64,000 nt of DNA from Streptomyces sp. SAI-135 (lineage in GTDB: Bacteria > Actinomycetota > Actinomycetes > Streptomycetales > Streptomycetaceae). The stretch covers positions 1,612,001-1,676,000 of the forward strand of contig NZ_JARXYP010000002.1 in assembly GCF_029893805.1 (NCBI RefSeq). Reading direction: 5' to 3'. Made by a program: the position numbers and the translations under genes. A model generated the notes under the pieces. That model was not told where the DNA came from. It searched no databases and worked only from the letters and a program-made list of their open reading frames with translations. This document shows positions 1-8,040 of the stretch, one piece after another. The stretch's first letter is position 1. Each line of letters starts with the position of its first letter.

Positions 1-914
1 GCGCCGAGGCCGGACATCTGCTGGGCCTGGACATCGGGCCGCACCGGGTCGCCGCGCTGCTGTCCGACCTGGACGGCAAGGTGCTCGGCGCGGTGGCCAA
101 GGACGTCACCGAGACGGCCGGCGCCGACGAACGCCTGGAGCGGCTGCGCACCGCGGTCGCCGAACTGCTGCGCCGGGCCGGGGTCGCCCGCGACTCCCTG
201 TGGGCCGTCGGGGTCGCCTCGCCGGGCATCGTGGAGGCGGACGGCACCATACGGCTGTGCGCGGCGCTGCCGGAGTGGACCGGGCTGCGGCTCGGTGAGC
301 GGCTCAGCCGTTCCTTCAAGTGCCCGGTGCTGGTCGAGAACGACGCCAACGCGGCCGCGGTCGCCGAGCACTGGAAGGGCTCCGCCACCGAGTCCGACGA
401 CGTGGTGTTCGTGCTGGCCGGACTGAGCCCGGGGGCGGGGTCGCTGATCGGCGGGCGGCTGCACCGCGGGTACGGCGGGGCGGCCGGGGAGATCGGCGCG
501 CTGCACCTGCTGGGCCGCGAGGTCACCCCGGAGACCCTGCTGTCCACCACCGACGAGCCCCTGCACCCGCTCGACGAGCAGGCCGTCGCCGAGGTCTTCG
601 CGCAGGCGCGCGAGGGCGACCAGCGGGCGCGGGCGGCCGTGGAACGCTTCATCCAGCGGCTGGTGCACGACGTGGCGGCGCTCGTCCTGGCCCTCGACCC
701 GGAACTCGTGGTGGTGGGCGGCTGGGCGGCCGGTCTGGACGGCGTACTGGAGCCGCTGCGGCGGGAGTTGGCCCGCTACTGTCTGCGCCCGCCCAAGGTC
801 GCCCTGTCGCTCCTCGGGGAGGCGGCCGTGGCGACGGGCGCGCTGCGACTGGCCCTCGACCACGTGGAGGAGCAGTTGTTCGCGGTGGAGGGCACGGTCA
901 CCGCCCGGCGGTGA
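1..914 (+). CDS. ROK-family protein (sugar kinase-like or regulator), 5' end outside window
   Basis: The reading frame is open from base 3 and its first residues are already ROK fold (GLDIGPHRVAALLSD phosphate-1 region), so the true start lies upstream. A conserved ENDANA motif carrying the usual catalytic Asp is near residue 113, followed by a glycine-rich segment ending GAAGEIGAL near residue 160. The canonical zinc site of ROK kinases (GH followed by CxCGxxGC) is absent: the His after GEIG is replaced by Ala and no cysteine cluster follows. The protein is therefore either a ROK transcription regulator whose HTH lies upstream of the window, or a kinase that has lost its zinc site. It converges on the GntR gene with a strong hairpin between them. 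The family is certain; the substrate is unknown. Confidence 0.8.
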   Translation, partial: AEAGHLLGLDIGPHRVAALLSDLDGKVLGAVAKDVTETAGADERLERLRTAVAELLRRAGVARDSLWAVGVASPGIVEADGTIRLCAALPEWTGLRLGERLSRSFKCPVLVENDANAAAVAEHWKGSATESDDVVFVLAGLSPGAGSLIGGRLHRGYGGAAGEIGALHLLGREVTPETLLSTTDEPLHPLDEQAVAEVFAQAREGDQRARAAVERFIQRLVHDVAALVLALDPELVVVGGWAAGLDGVLEPLRRELARYCLRPPKVALSLLGEAAVATGALRLALDHVEEQLFAVEGTVTARR

Positions 915-927
915 GTGGTCCGACGGC

Positions 928-969
928 GTACGGCGGTGCCCCGGACGAAGGTCCGGGGCACCGCCGTAC
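928..969. terminator. Perfect 19-bp stem-loop, probable bidirectional terminator
   Basis: Bases 928-946 and 951-969 are exact reverse complements around a 4-nt loop (gaag). The hairpin lies 14 nt past the stop of the ROK gene and just after the stop of the convergent GntR gene. There is no U-tract, which is common for Streptomyces terminators. Confidence 0.85.
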
Positions 970-972
970 CGC

Positions 973-1755
973 TCAGGAGGCCCGGCGTTCGGGGCTCTCG
1001 TGGATCTCCACCGCGCCGGAGTCCCCGAAGGTCAACCGGCAGGTGTCCGCACGGTAGGTGGCCACCGAGACGGCGGCGGTGCGGCCCCCGGCCAGGTAGC
1101 GGGTGGTGACGATGAGCACGGGGGCGCCGGGCAGGCGGTCCAGTTCCTTCGCGTCGTCGGCGCGGGCCGAGCCGAGTTCGACGGCGTTCTCCCGGCTCTC
1201 CAGTTCCAGGCGCTGCAGTTCGCGGAGCACCGCACGCGCGCGTGCCGCCCCGGACGGGGCGTCTATGGCGGACAGCTCGGGCACCGACGCCTCGGGGACG
1301 TACAGCAGTTCGGCGGCGACGGGCTGACCGTGGGTCACCCGCGAGCGGCGCACGATGTGCACCGGCTGCTCCCGGTCGGTGCCGAGCGCGTCCGCGACGG
1401 CCGCCGGAGGCACCGCGGCCGCGCAGTCGACGGACTGCCAGTCGTCCCCGGCCGCCCCCGGCCAGGCGTGCTGCTCGGTGCCGACGGCCACACCCACGCG
1501 CGGCGGGGCGACGGTCGTCCCGACACCGCGGCGGCGCTGCAGCCGGCCTTCCAGTTCCAGCTGCTCCAGGGCCTGACGGAGCGTGGCGCGGGCGACACCG
1601 AAACGGGCGGCGAGATCGCGCTCGTTGGGCAGGATCTCGCCCACGGAGAATTCGGAGTCCAGTGCCTCACTGAGCACGGTCCTGAGATGCCAGTACTTCG
1701 GTTCCGGTACCGATTCGAGCTGCGTGGTCCCCACCCTGTCCTCCGCAATCGCCAT
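973..1755 (-). CDS. GntR/HutC-subfamily transcriptional regulator
   Basis: A 260-residue protein with an N-terminal winged helix-turn-helix at about residues 28-85 (LPNERDLAARFGVARATLRQ is the typical GntR recognition region) and a C-terminal UTRA effector domain at about 95-245, which defines the HutC subfamily. Such proteins bind small sugars, sugar phosphates or amino-acid derivatives and usually repress nearby genes and themselves. The ATG at 1755 has no clear Shine-Dalgarno sequence. The AT-rich leader upstream carries a small palindrome (1773-1788), consistent with autoregulation. The gene faces the ROK gene across a shared terminator and no metabolic target lies next to it, so the ligand cannot be assigned. 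Confidence 0.88.
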   Translation of the reverse strand: MAIAEDRVGTTQLESVPEPKYWHLRTVLSEALDSEFSVGEILPNERDLAARFGVARATLRQALEQLELEGRLQRRRGVGTTVAPPRVGVAVGTEQHAWPGAAGDDWQSVDCAAAVPPAAVADALGTDREQPVHIVRRSRVTHGQPVAAELLYVPEASVPELSAIDAPSGAARARAVLRELQRLELESRENAVELGSARADDAKELDRLPGAPVLIVTTRYLAGGRTAAVSVATYRADTCRLTFGDSGAVEIHESPERRAS

Positions 1756-1772
1756 GGTCCGGGGGCGTTTTA

Positions 1773-1788
1773 GCGCCCTTGTTTATTA
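1773..1788. promoter_or_regulatory. GGGCG-N6-CGCCC palindrome in the GntR leader
   Basis: GGGCG (1773-1777) and CGCCC (1784-1788) flank ttttag, about 20 nt upstream of the GntR start and next to an unusually AT-rich stretch (gtttattaaagg). It is a candidate autoregulatory operator or a leader hairpin; this is inferred from position only. Confidence 0.4.
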
Positions 1789-1901
1789 AAGGTTGTTGCA
1801 CTTCTCTGCGACCATAGGGCGGCCCCCACCCTTGGTCAAGACCAATCCTCGATCCCCTGCGGGGCGTGCGGGCGCGTTGCCACGCAGCGTTAATGAGGCA
1901 T

Positions 1902-2786
1902 TCAGGCGGCGGACAGGGCGCGCAGCTTGTCGGGGTTGCGAATGATGTAGACGGACTGGATGCGGCCGTCCAGGACGTCCATCTGGAAGACGGAGTCGGG
2001 TTTTCCGCCCGTCAGGACGAGCACCGCGGGCCCGCCGTTGAGCTCCAGGAAGCGCCAGGTGAGGTCCGGGACGCCCCTTCCGGCGACGCCGACGATGAAG
2101 CGGCCCACGTGGTCGGCCGACTCCAGGACCCGCAGCGGCGCCTTGGTCTTGCCGCCGCTGTCCCCGACGAGGCGGACGTCCGGGGCGAGCAGCGACATCA
2201 GCGCCTCCAGGTCGCCGCCGCCGGCCGCGGAGAGGAAACGCTCCGTCAGATCACGGCGCAGGACCGGGTCGACGTCGTAGCGGGGCCGGCGTTCGTCGAC
2301 GTGCCGGCGGGCCCGCCCCGCGAGCTGCCGTACGGCGGGTTCGGTGCGGTCGAGCATGGCGGCGATGTCGGCGTAGGGGTAGCCGAAGGCCTCCCTGAGG
2401 ACGAACACGGCCCGCTCCAGGGGGGACAGCGACTCCATGACGACCAGGACCGCGAGGGAGACCGAGTCGGCGAGGACGGCCTGTTCGGCGGTGTCGGGGA
2501 CGGTGTCGCCGAAGTGGGTCTCGTACGGCTCGGGCAGCCAGGGGCCGACGTACGTCTCGCCGCGCGCCTTGACCTGGCGCAGCCGGTCGATCGCCAGCCG
2601 CGTCGTGACGCGGACCAGATAGGCGCGCGGTTCGCGCACCTCGCTGCGGTCGGCCGCCGACCAGCGCAGCCACGCTTCCTGCACCACGTCCTCGGCGTCG
2701 GTGACGCGCCCGAGCATCCGGTAGGCGACGCCCATCAGGACGGGACGGTGTTCTTCGAAGACATCGGTCTCAGTGTCAGTGGCCAC
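1902..2786 (-). CDS. ECF41-family RNA polymerase sigma factor with C-terminal SnoaL-like domain (SigJ type)
   Basis: The chosen GTG start at 2786 has a GGGA box 8 nt upstream and gives 294 residues; an in-frame start at 2879 would add a poorly conserved leader. Sigma region 2 is at about 10-72 (GRVTDAEDVVQEAWLRW), region 4 at about 108-165, and a SnoaL/NTF2-like domain at about 172-290. All three ECF41 hallmarks are present: WLPEP in the linker (83-87), DSGGK (209-213, usually DGGGK) and the terminal NPDKL (284-288). In this group the fused C-terminal domain replaces an anti-sigma factor and tunes activity. ECF41 genes usually neighbour a carboxymuconolactone decarboxylase, oxidoreductase or epimerase; here the divergent partner is an alpha/beta hydrolase, which may be its target. 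Confidence 0.93.
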   Translation of the reverse strand: MATDTETDVFEEHRPVLMGVAYRMLGRVTDAEDVVQEAWLRWSAADRSEVREPRAYLVRVTTRLAIDRLRQVKARGETYVGPWLPEPYETHFGDTVPDTAEQAVLADSVSLAVLVVMESLSPLERAVFVLREAFGYPYADIAAMLDRTEPAVRQLAGRARRHVDERRPRYDVDPVLRRDLTERFLSAAGGGDLEALMSLLAPDVRLVGDSGGKTKAPLRVLESADHVGRFIVGVAGRGVPDLTWRFLELNGGPAVLVLTGGKPDSVFQMDVLDGRIQSVYIIRNPDKLRALSAA

Positions 2787-2868
2787 GACGTCATCCCAAC
2801 GCAGTCGCCGGTTGGTGTCCAGGCGATATGGACGTGCGGCGAGCCCTGCCGGCCGGAAGGGTCTACCC

Positions 2869-2900
2869 GTCAGTAGCAATTGCTGACAAGCTGTCTACAG
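2869..2900. promoter_or_regulatory. Nested palindromes in the sigma factor / hydrolase divergent promoter
   Basis: Three palindromic elements lie in a visibly AT-richer spacer: GTCAG-N9-CTGAC (2869-2887), AGCAATTGCT (2875-2884, perfect) and CTGTctACAG (2891-2900). They sit between the start codons of the ECF41 gene and the hydrolase gene and could be operator or sigma-recognition sequences for either. Confidence 0.5.
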
Positions 2901-2954
2901 CGCGTCCGCCGTGCGCCACCGCCTCAGCCCGTGAGCCGCCGTCAAGGAGCCCTC

Positions 2955-3785
2955 ATGTCCGCCACCGTCTCCTTCAAGGTCCCCTCCCCCGAGGGACCGC
3001 AGCCCGTGACCGTCTCCTACACGCGCGTGGGGCGCGGTGAGCCGTTGCTCCTGCTGCACGGCATAGGGCACCACCGGCAGGCCTGGGACCCGGTGGTGGA
3101 CATCCTGGCGACCGAGCGCGACGTGATCGCCGTGGACCTGCCGGGATTCGGCGCCTCGCCGGGGCTGCCCGCGGGGCTCTCGTACGACCTGGCCACCACG
3201 ACCTCCGTGTTCGGGGCCTTCTGCGAGGCGCTGGAGCTGGACCGTCCGCATGTGGCGGGCAACTCCCTCGGCGGGCTGCTGGCCCTGGAACTCGGCCGCG
3301 AGCAGCTCGTACGGTCCGTCACCGCGCTGTCTCCCGCCGGCTTCTGGTCGCAGGCCGAGCGGCGCTACGCGTTCGGGGTCCTGCTCGCGATGCGGCACAT
3401 CTCCCGGCGGCTGCCGCTGCCGCTGGTCGAGCAGCTGTCGCGCAGCGCGGCCGGCCGCACCATGCTCACGAGCACCATCTACGCCCGCCCCGGCCGCCGT
3501 TCACCCGAGGCCGTGGTCGCCGAGACGCTGGCCCTGGCGCGGGCCACGGGATTCGACGAGACGCTCCGGGCCGGTACCGCCGTCCGGTTCGCCGACGACG
3601 TCCCGGGACTGCCGGTCACGGTCGCCTGGGGCACCAGGGACATGCTGCTCGTGCGCCGGCAGGGCGTGCGGGCCAAGCAGATCATTCCCCGGGCCCGGCT
3701 CGTGCGGCTGCCCGGCTGCGGCCACTGCCCGATGAACGACGACCCCGCCCTGGTCGCGCGGGTCATCCTCGACGGCAGCCGCTGA
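2955..3785 (+). CDS. Alpha/beta-fold hydrolase
   Basis: A 276-residue protein of the alpha/beta hydrolase superfamily. The oxyanion-hole HGIG is at residues 35-38, the nucleophile elbow GNSLGG puts Ser at 104, an Asp sits in AWGTRDMLL and the catalytic His in GCGHCPMND near the C terminus, so the triad looks complete. The ATG at 2955 is chosen because AAGGAG lies 6 nt upstream. The substrate is unknown; these are esterase, lipase or C-C hydrolase-like enzymes, probably cytoplasmic because no signal peptide is seen. It is divergent from the ECF41 sigma gene and its last 285 bases are overlapped on the other strand by the 3' end of the EamA gene. Confidence 0.85.
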   Translation: MSATVSFKVPSPEGPQPVTVSYTRVGRGEPLLLLHGIGHHRQAWDPVVDILATERDVIAVDLPGFGASPGLPAGLSYDLATTTSVFGAFCEALELDRPHVAGNSLGGLLALELGREQLVRSVTALSPAGFWSQAERRYAFGVLLAMRHISRRLPLPLVEQLSRSAAGRTMLTSTIYARPGRRSPEAVVAETLALARATGFDETLRAGTAVRFADDVPGLPVTVAWGTRDMLLVRRQGVRAKQIIPRARLVRLPGCGHCPMNDDPALVARVILDGSR

Positions 3786-4667
3786 GCCCTTCCGTCCACG
3801 GCGCAGCGCCCCGGACCCCAGGGCGACTCCGGCGCCGACCAGGGCGCTGCCGACGGCCTGGGCGGCGCCGTAGGAGCCGGTGCCGACCAGGGGCGCGGTG
3901 CAGGCGGCCGCGACCGGGATGAGGCCGGAGAACAGCGTGGCGCGCTCCGCGCCGATCCGCTGCATGCCCATGTACCAGCACACGAAGCCGACGACGGTGA
4001 CGACCGCCGCCTGCCACAGCAGCGCGGCGGCCTCGGCGGTGTCGGGCCGGCGCAGCCACGCGGTGCCGTCCAGGAGCACCCCGGCCACGGCGGCCTCGAC
4101 GGCGGCGACCGCGCAGACGGCGGCGGACAGCAGCCGAGGCCCCAGGGGGCGCAGCACCGGTACGGCGAGCACCGCGAAGCCGACCTCACCGGCCAGCGCG
4201 CACACCGAGAAGGCGATCCCCGTCCCGTCCGTACGGCCCCAGCCCTGCACGGCGAAGGCGCCGAGGGCCACGAGCAGCGCGCCCCGCAGGACCCGGCTCC
4301 GGGGCCGCCGCCCCTCCAGCAGCGGGACGAGGACGGCCACCAGCACGGGGGCACAGCCCACGAACACGCCGGGGACGGCCGGTTCCGCGGTGCGTTCGGC
4401 GGCGATGACGGCGAGGTTGAAGCCGACCATGCCGACGGCGGCGAGCAGCCCGAGACGGACCCAGTGGCGGGGCCGCAGCGCACGCAGCCGTGCCGTGGCC
4501 CCCCTGGCCGCCAGAGGGGCCAGCAGCAGCGTGGCGAGGCCGTAGCGCAGGAACTGGCCGCCCGCGTACGGGTAGTCGCCGAGGAGGCTGTTGGCGGTGA
4601 AGGACGCCCCGACGAGGACGCAGGCGAGTGCGGCCAGGAGGGAGCCGCGCGTGGTGGTGGCGTTCAT
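3501..4667 (-). CDS. EamA/DMT-family transporter with an over-long C terminus
   Basis: Residues 1-290 carry two EamA repeats of about five hydrophobic helices each, typical of drug/metabolite exporters of amino acids or related small molecules. The ATG at 4667 gives a 388-residue product, roughly 90 residues longer than the family norm. The extra part, after the basic stretch ALRRGRKGS, is hydrophilic and is read antisense through the hydrolase gene; it is probably run-off translation after loss of the native stop. The gene is divergent from a MocR-type regulator 47 bp away, a common pairing in which the regulator controls the exporter. Confidence 0.8.
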   Translation of the reverse strand: MNATTTRGSLLAALACVLVGASFTANSLLGDYPYAGGQFLRYGLATLLLAPLAARGATARLRALRPRHWVRLGLLAAVGMVGFNLAVIAAERTAEPAVPGVFVGCAPVLVAVLVPLLEGRRPRSRVLRGALLVALGAFAVQGWGRTDGTGIAFSVCALAGEVGFAVLAVPVLRPLGPRLLSAAVCAVAAVEAAVAGVLLDGTAWLRRPDTAEAAALLWQAAVVTVVGFVCWYMGMQRIGAERATLFSGLIPVAAACTAPLVGTGSYGAAQAVGSALVGAGVALGSGALRRGRKGSAAAVEDDPRDQGGVVVHRAVAAAGQPHEPGPGNDLLGPHALPAHEQHVPGAPGDRDRQSRDVVGEPDGGTGPERLVESRGPRQGQRLGDHGLG

Positions 4668-4691
4668 GGGAACGACGCTAGGAACGGGTGC

Positions 4692-4708
4692 GGTCCGGTT
4701 TAAGGTCC
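4692..4708. promoter_or_regulatory. GGTCC direct repeat in the EamA/MocR divergent promoter
   Basis: GGTCC occurs at 4692-4696 and again at 4704-4708, a 12-nt step, separated by ggtttaa. MocR/GabR/PdxR-type regulators bind direct repeats in such divergent promoters, so this is a plausible operator. The assignment is by position and family habit only. Confidence 0.5.
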
Positions 4709-4714
4709 AGTGCC

Positions 4715-6166
4715 ATGACGTCATCGGGGACCAATCCTCAGCGGCCGGACGGCGGGCCCGTCGGATCGGCCGCCTGGGAGCTGCTCCTGCCCGCCGTCTC
4801 CGCCCCCGCACGCACGCGTGGCCGCTCCCTGCAGGCGGCCCTGCGCGAGGCGGTCCGGTCCGGGCGGCTCGCGTCCGGGACGCGGCTGCCGTCGAGCCGG
4901 GACCTGGCCGCCGACCTCGGTGTGTCGCGCGGGCTGGTCACCGAGGCGTACGAGCAGCTGACGGCGGAGGGCTATCTGCGCAGCGGCCGGGGGGCCGGCA
5001 CCTGGGTCGGCGGTGCCGTGCGAACCACCCGGCCACGCGCGCGTGACCTGTCCCCGCGCGCTGCGGGCAGCCGCGCGGACTTCGTCGCGGGGACGCCCGA
5101 CCTGTCGCTGTTCCCCCGCACGGCCTGGACCACCGCCCACCGGGGCGTACTGGCCGAGCTGGCGCACCAGGACCTCGGCTATCCCGACCCGCGCGGGCTG
5201 CCCCGGCTGCGTGCCGCCCTGGCCGAGCTGCTGACGCGCCGCCGGGGCGTGGTCGCCGATCCGGAGCGGATCGTGGTCGTCTCCGGCGTGGCGCAGGCGA
5301 CGTCGCTGCTCGGATTCGCGCTCCACGCGCGCGGATTGCCGACGGTCGGCGTGGAGGACCCCGGGAGCCCGCAGCACGACGCCCTGTACACGGCGGCGGG
5401 CGTCACCACCGTTCCCGTACCGCTGGACGAGGAGGGGATCTCCGTCGGCTCCCTGCGCGACGCGGGCGTGCGGGCCGCGGTCACCACGCCGTCCCACCAG
5501 TTCCCCACCGGGATCGCCTACTCGGCGCGGCGGCGCGCGGAACTGCTCGACTGGGCGCGCTCCGTGGACGGCTTCGTCCTGGAGGACGACTACGACGGCG
5601 ACTTCCGCTACGACCGGGCTCCCGTGGGTGCGCTCCAGGGGCTCGACCCGGACCGCGTCGCCTACACGGGATCGGTCAGCAAGTCCCTCGCGCCCGGACT
5701 GCGGCTCGGCTGGCTGCTCGTGCCGCAGTCGCTGGCCGACGAGGTCGTCGAGCGCAAGCGGACCATGGACCTCGGCCATCCCACGATCGACCAGGCGCTG
5801 TTCGCCCGGTTCCTGGAGCGCGGCGACTACGACCGTCAACTGCGCCGCTGCCAGCGCGCCTACCGGGAGCGGCGCGACGCGCTGGTCTCCGCCCTGGACG
5901 AGCACCTGCCGGGCACACAGGTGTCGGGGATCGCCGCCGGACTGCACGTCATCGCCGCGCTGCCGTACCGGTACGGCCCCCAGGACGAGCTCCTCGCGCG
6001 CCTCGGCGCGGCAGGCGTGAGCGTCCGCCCGCTGACGGGCTACGCCCACGCGCGCGGCGAGCCGGACGACGAGGGGGGTGTGCGGCTGGTCCTGGGCTAC
6101 GCGCACCTGTCCCCGACGCGGATCCGGGACGGCGTACGGCTGATGGCCGAGGCCGCCCGTCACTGA
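4715..6166 (+). CDS. MocR-family PLP-dependent transcriptional regulator
   Basis: A 483-residue fusion of a GntR-type winged helix (about 30-100, LPSSRDLAADLGVSRGLVTE) to a fold-type-I aminotransferase-like domain (about 115-480). The PLP-binding Lys is in YTGSVSKSLAPGLRLG near residue 322, and the upstream DDYDGDF motif supplies the usual cofactor Asp. Such proteins sense PLP, amino acids or GABA-like compounds and regulate an adjacent gene; the divergent EamA transporter is the obvious candidate. The ATG at 4715 has only a weak AAGG box; no better start exists near the HTH. Confidence 0.9.
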   Translation: MTSSGTNPQRPDGGPVGSAAWELLLPAVSAPARTRGRSLQAALREAVRSGRLASGTRLPSSRDLAADLGVSRGLVTEAYEQLTAEGYLRSGRGAGTWVGGAVRTTRPRARDLSPRAAGSRADFVAGTPDLSLFPRTAWTTAHRGVLAELAHQDLGYPDPRGLPRLRAALAELLTRRRGVVADPERIVVVSGVAQATSLLGFALHARGLPTVGVEDPGSPQHDALYTAAGVTTVPVPLDEEGISVGSLRDAGVRAAVTTPSHQFPTGIAYSARRRAELLDWARSVDGFVLEDDYDGDFRYDRAPVGALQGLDPDRVAYTGSVSKSLAPGLRLGWLLVPQSLADEVVERKRTMDLGHPTIDQALFARFLERGDYDRQLRRCQRAYRERRDALVSALDEHLPGTQVSGIAAGLHVIAALPYRYGPQDELLARLGAAGVSVRPLTGYAHARGEPDDEGGVRLVLGYAHLSPTRIRDGVRLMAEAARH

Positions 6167-6298
6167 GCCACGCCGTTTCACACACGGGTTCCCTTGTTCC
6201 GGCGGCCGGTTGTTCACCTGCGGTTTGCGTGTGCGCCGCGACGCCCCAGTAGTTCTGGCATCGCACACTGGCCGGATCCCGTCCCTGGAGGCGCATCC

Positions 6299-7885
6299 AT
6301 GTCACACCGTCCGCTCCCCGGCCGCCGCAGCGTGCTGCGCGGCTCCCTGGCCGCCTCGGCCGCCCTCACCCTCCCGACGGTCTCCGCGGCCGCGCCGGCC
6401 TTCGCCCTCTCCGGGCGCCCAGGGGCGGGCTGTGGGGTGCAGACGGGAGACGTGACCTCCGACTCGGGCCTGGTGTGGGTGCGTTCGGACCGTCCGGCCC
6501 GGATGGTCGTGGAGACGTCCGCGACCGAGTCGTTCCGCAACCCGCGCAGATGGCACGGCCCGCTGCTCGGCGCGGACACCGACTTCACGGGGACGACCCG
6601 GCTGCGCGGGCTGCCGTCGGGCGAGCAGATCCACTACCGGGTGCTGCTGGCCGACCCGGACGACCCGCGCCGCACCGGCGAGCCGGTCACCGGCACCTTC
6701 CGCACGGTGTCCCCCAAGCGCCGCGACGGGGTGCGGTTCCTGTGGTCCGGGGACCTCGCCGGACAGGGCTGGGGCATCAACCCCGACTTCGGCGGCTACA
6801 CGATCTACCGGGCGATGGCCGCTCTGGACCCGGACTTCTTCCTGTGCAGCGGCGACAACATCTACGCCGACGGACCGATCGCGGCCACCGCCGCCCTCCC
6901 GGACGGCAGCACCTGGCGGAACATCACCACCGAGGAGAAGTCCAAGGTCGCCGAGACCCTGGCCGAGTTCCGCGGCAACTTCCGCTACAACCTGCTCGAC
7001 CACAACCTCCGGGCCTTCAACGCCCAGGTCCCGTCGGTCATCCAGTGGGACGACCACGAGGTCCGCAACAACTGGTACCCGGGTCAGACCATCCTGGACT
7101 CCGACTCCCGCTACACCGAGAAGAGCGTCGACGTGCTCGCGGGCCGGGCGCGGCGCGCGTTCAGCGAGTACTTCCCGATCTCCACGCTCCAGCCCGGCAG
7201 GCGGGACGGCCGGGTGTACCGGGTGCTGCGGCAGGGCCCGCTGCTCGACGTGTTCGTGCTGGACATGCGCACCTACCGCAACGCCAACTCGCCCGACGAC
7301 CAGACCGTGGACCCGCAGGGCATCCTCGGCCGGGAGCAGTTGGAGTGGCTCAAGCGGGAGCTGTCGCGCTCGCGCGCGGTGTGGAAGGTGATCGCCTCCG
7401 ACATGCCGCTCGGCCTGGTCGTGCCCGACGCCACGGAGGGCCGGGCGAACATCGAGGCGGTCGCGCAGGGCGATCCGGGCGCCCCGCTCGGCCGTGAGCT
7501 CCAGATCGCCGAACTGCTGCGCCACATCAAGCACCGGCGGATCACCGGCACGGTGTGGCTGACCGCCGACGTCCACCACACCTCGGCCCAGCACTACCAG
7601 CCGTCGCGGGCCGCGTTCTCCGACTTCGAGCCGTTCTGGGAGTTCGTGTCGGGCCCCCTCAACGCGGGCGCCTTCCCGGCCAGCGCGCTCGACGGCACCT
7701 TCGGGCCCGAGCGGGTGTTCGTGAAGGCGCCGACCGCCTCCAACGTCTCCCCCGCGGGCGGCTACCAGTTCTTCGGCGAGGTCTACATCGACGGCCACAG
7801 CGGCGAGCTGACCGTGCGGCTGCGCGAGCAGGACGGCACCGTGCTGTTCACGCAGGTGCTCCAGCCGGGCCGGGTGGGCCAGTAA
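6299..7885 (+). CDS. phoD: PhoD-type alkaline phosphatase/phosphodiesterase, Tat-exported
   Basis: The 528-residue precursor begins with a twin-arginine signal (RRSVLRG at residues 9-15, then a hydrophobic Ala-rich stretch ending near AFA). The mature part shows PhoD metal-site motifs in order: SGDNIYADGP, WDDHEVRNNWYPG, LDMRTYRN, SDMPLGLVVPD and TADVHHTSAQHY. These ligate Fe3+ and Ca2+ in known PhoD enzymes, which hydrolyse phosphomonoesters and diesters outside the cell. GGAGG lies 8 nt before the ATG at 6299. No PHO box was confidently recognised upstream. A strong hairpin follows the gene. Confidence 0.93.
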   Translation: MSHRPLPGRRSVLRGSLAASAALTLPTVSAAAPAFALSGRPGAGCGVQTGDVTSDSGLVWVRSDRPARMVVETSATESFRNPRRWHGPLLGADTDFTGTTRLRGLPSGEQIHYRVLLADPDDPRRTGEPVTGTFRTVSPKRRDGVRFLWSGDLAGQGWGINPDFGGYTIYRAMAALDPDFFLCSGDNIYADGPIAATAALPDGSTWRNITTEEKSKVAETLAEFRGNFRYNLLDHNLRAFNAQVPSVIQWDDHEVRNNWYPGQTILDSDSRYTEKSVDVLAGRARRAFSEYFPISTLQPGRRDGRVYRVLRQGPLLDVFVLDMRTYRNANSPDDQTVDPQGILGREQLEWLKRELSRSRAVWKVIASDMPLGLVVPDATEGRANIEAVAQGDPGAPLGRELQIAELLRHIKHRRITGTVWLTADVHHTSAQHYQPSRAAFSDFEPFWEFVSGPLNAGAFPASALDGTFGPERVFVKAPTASNVSPAGGYQFFGEVYIDGHSGELTVRLREQDGTVLFTQVLQPGRVGQ

Positions 7886-7903
7886 CTCCCGTACGCTCTA
7901 CGG

Positions 7904-7942
7904 CGGGTCGCGTACCGGCGTCATCCCCCGGTGCGCGACCCG
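7904..7942. terminator. 15-bp stem-loop after phoD
   Basis: Bases 7904-7918 pair with 7928-7942 with one mismatch around a 9-nt loop, 19 nt past the phoD stop and before an AT-richer promoter region. It is probably the phoD terminator. Confidence 0.75.
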
Positions 7943-8040
7943 TGAACTATTGAAAAGGGTACAAAGCACACGGACCACGCTTTACCGTGCAGTCACAATA
8001 CGTTCGTGATCACGCAACACCGTTCCTCCACAGTGGCTGC

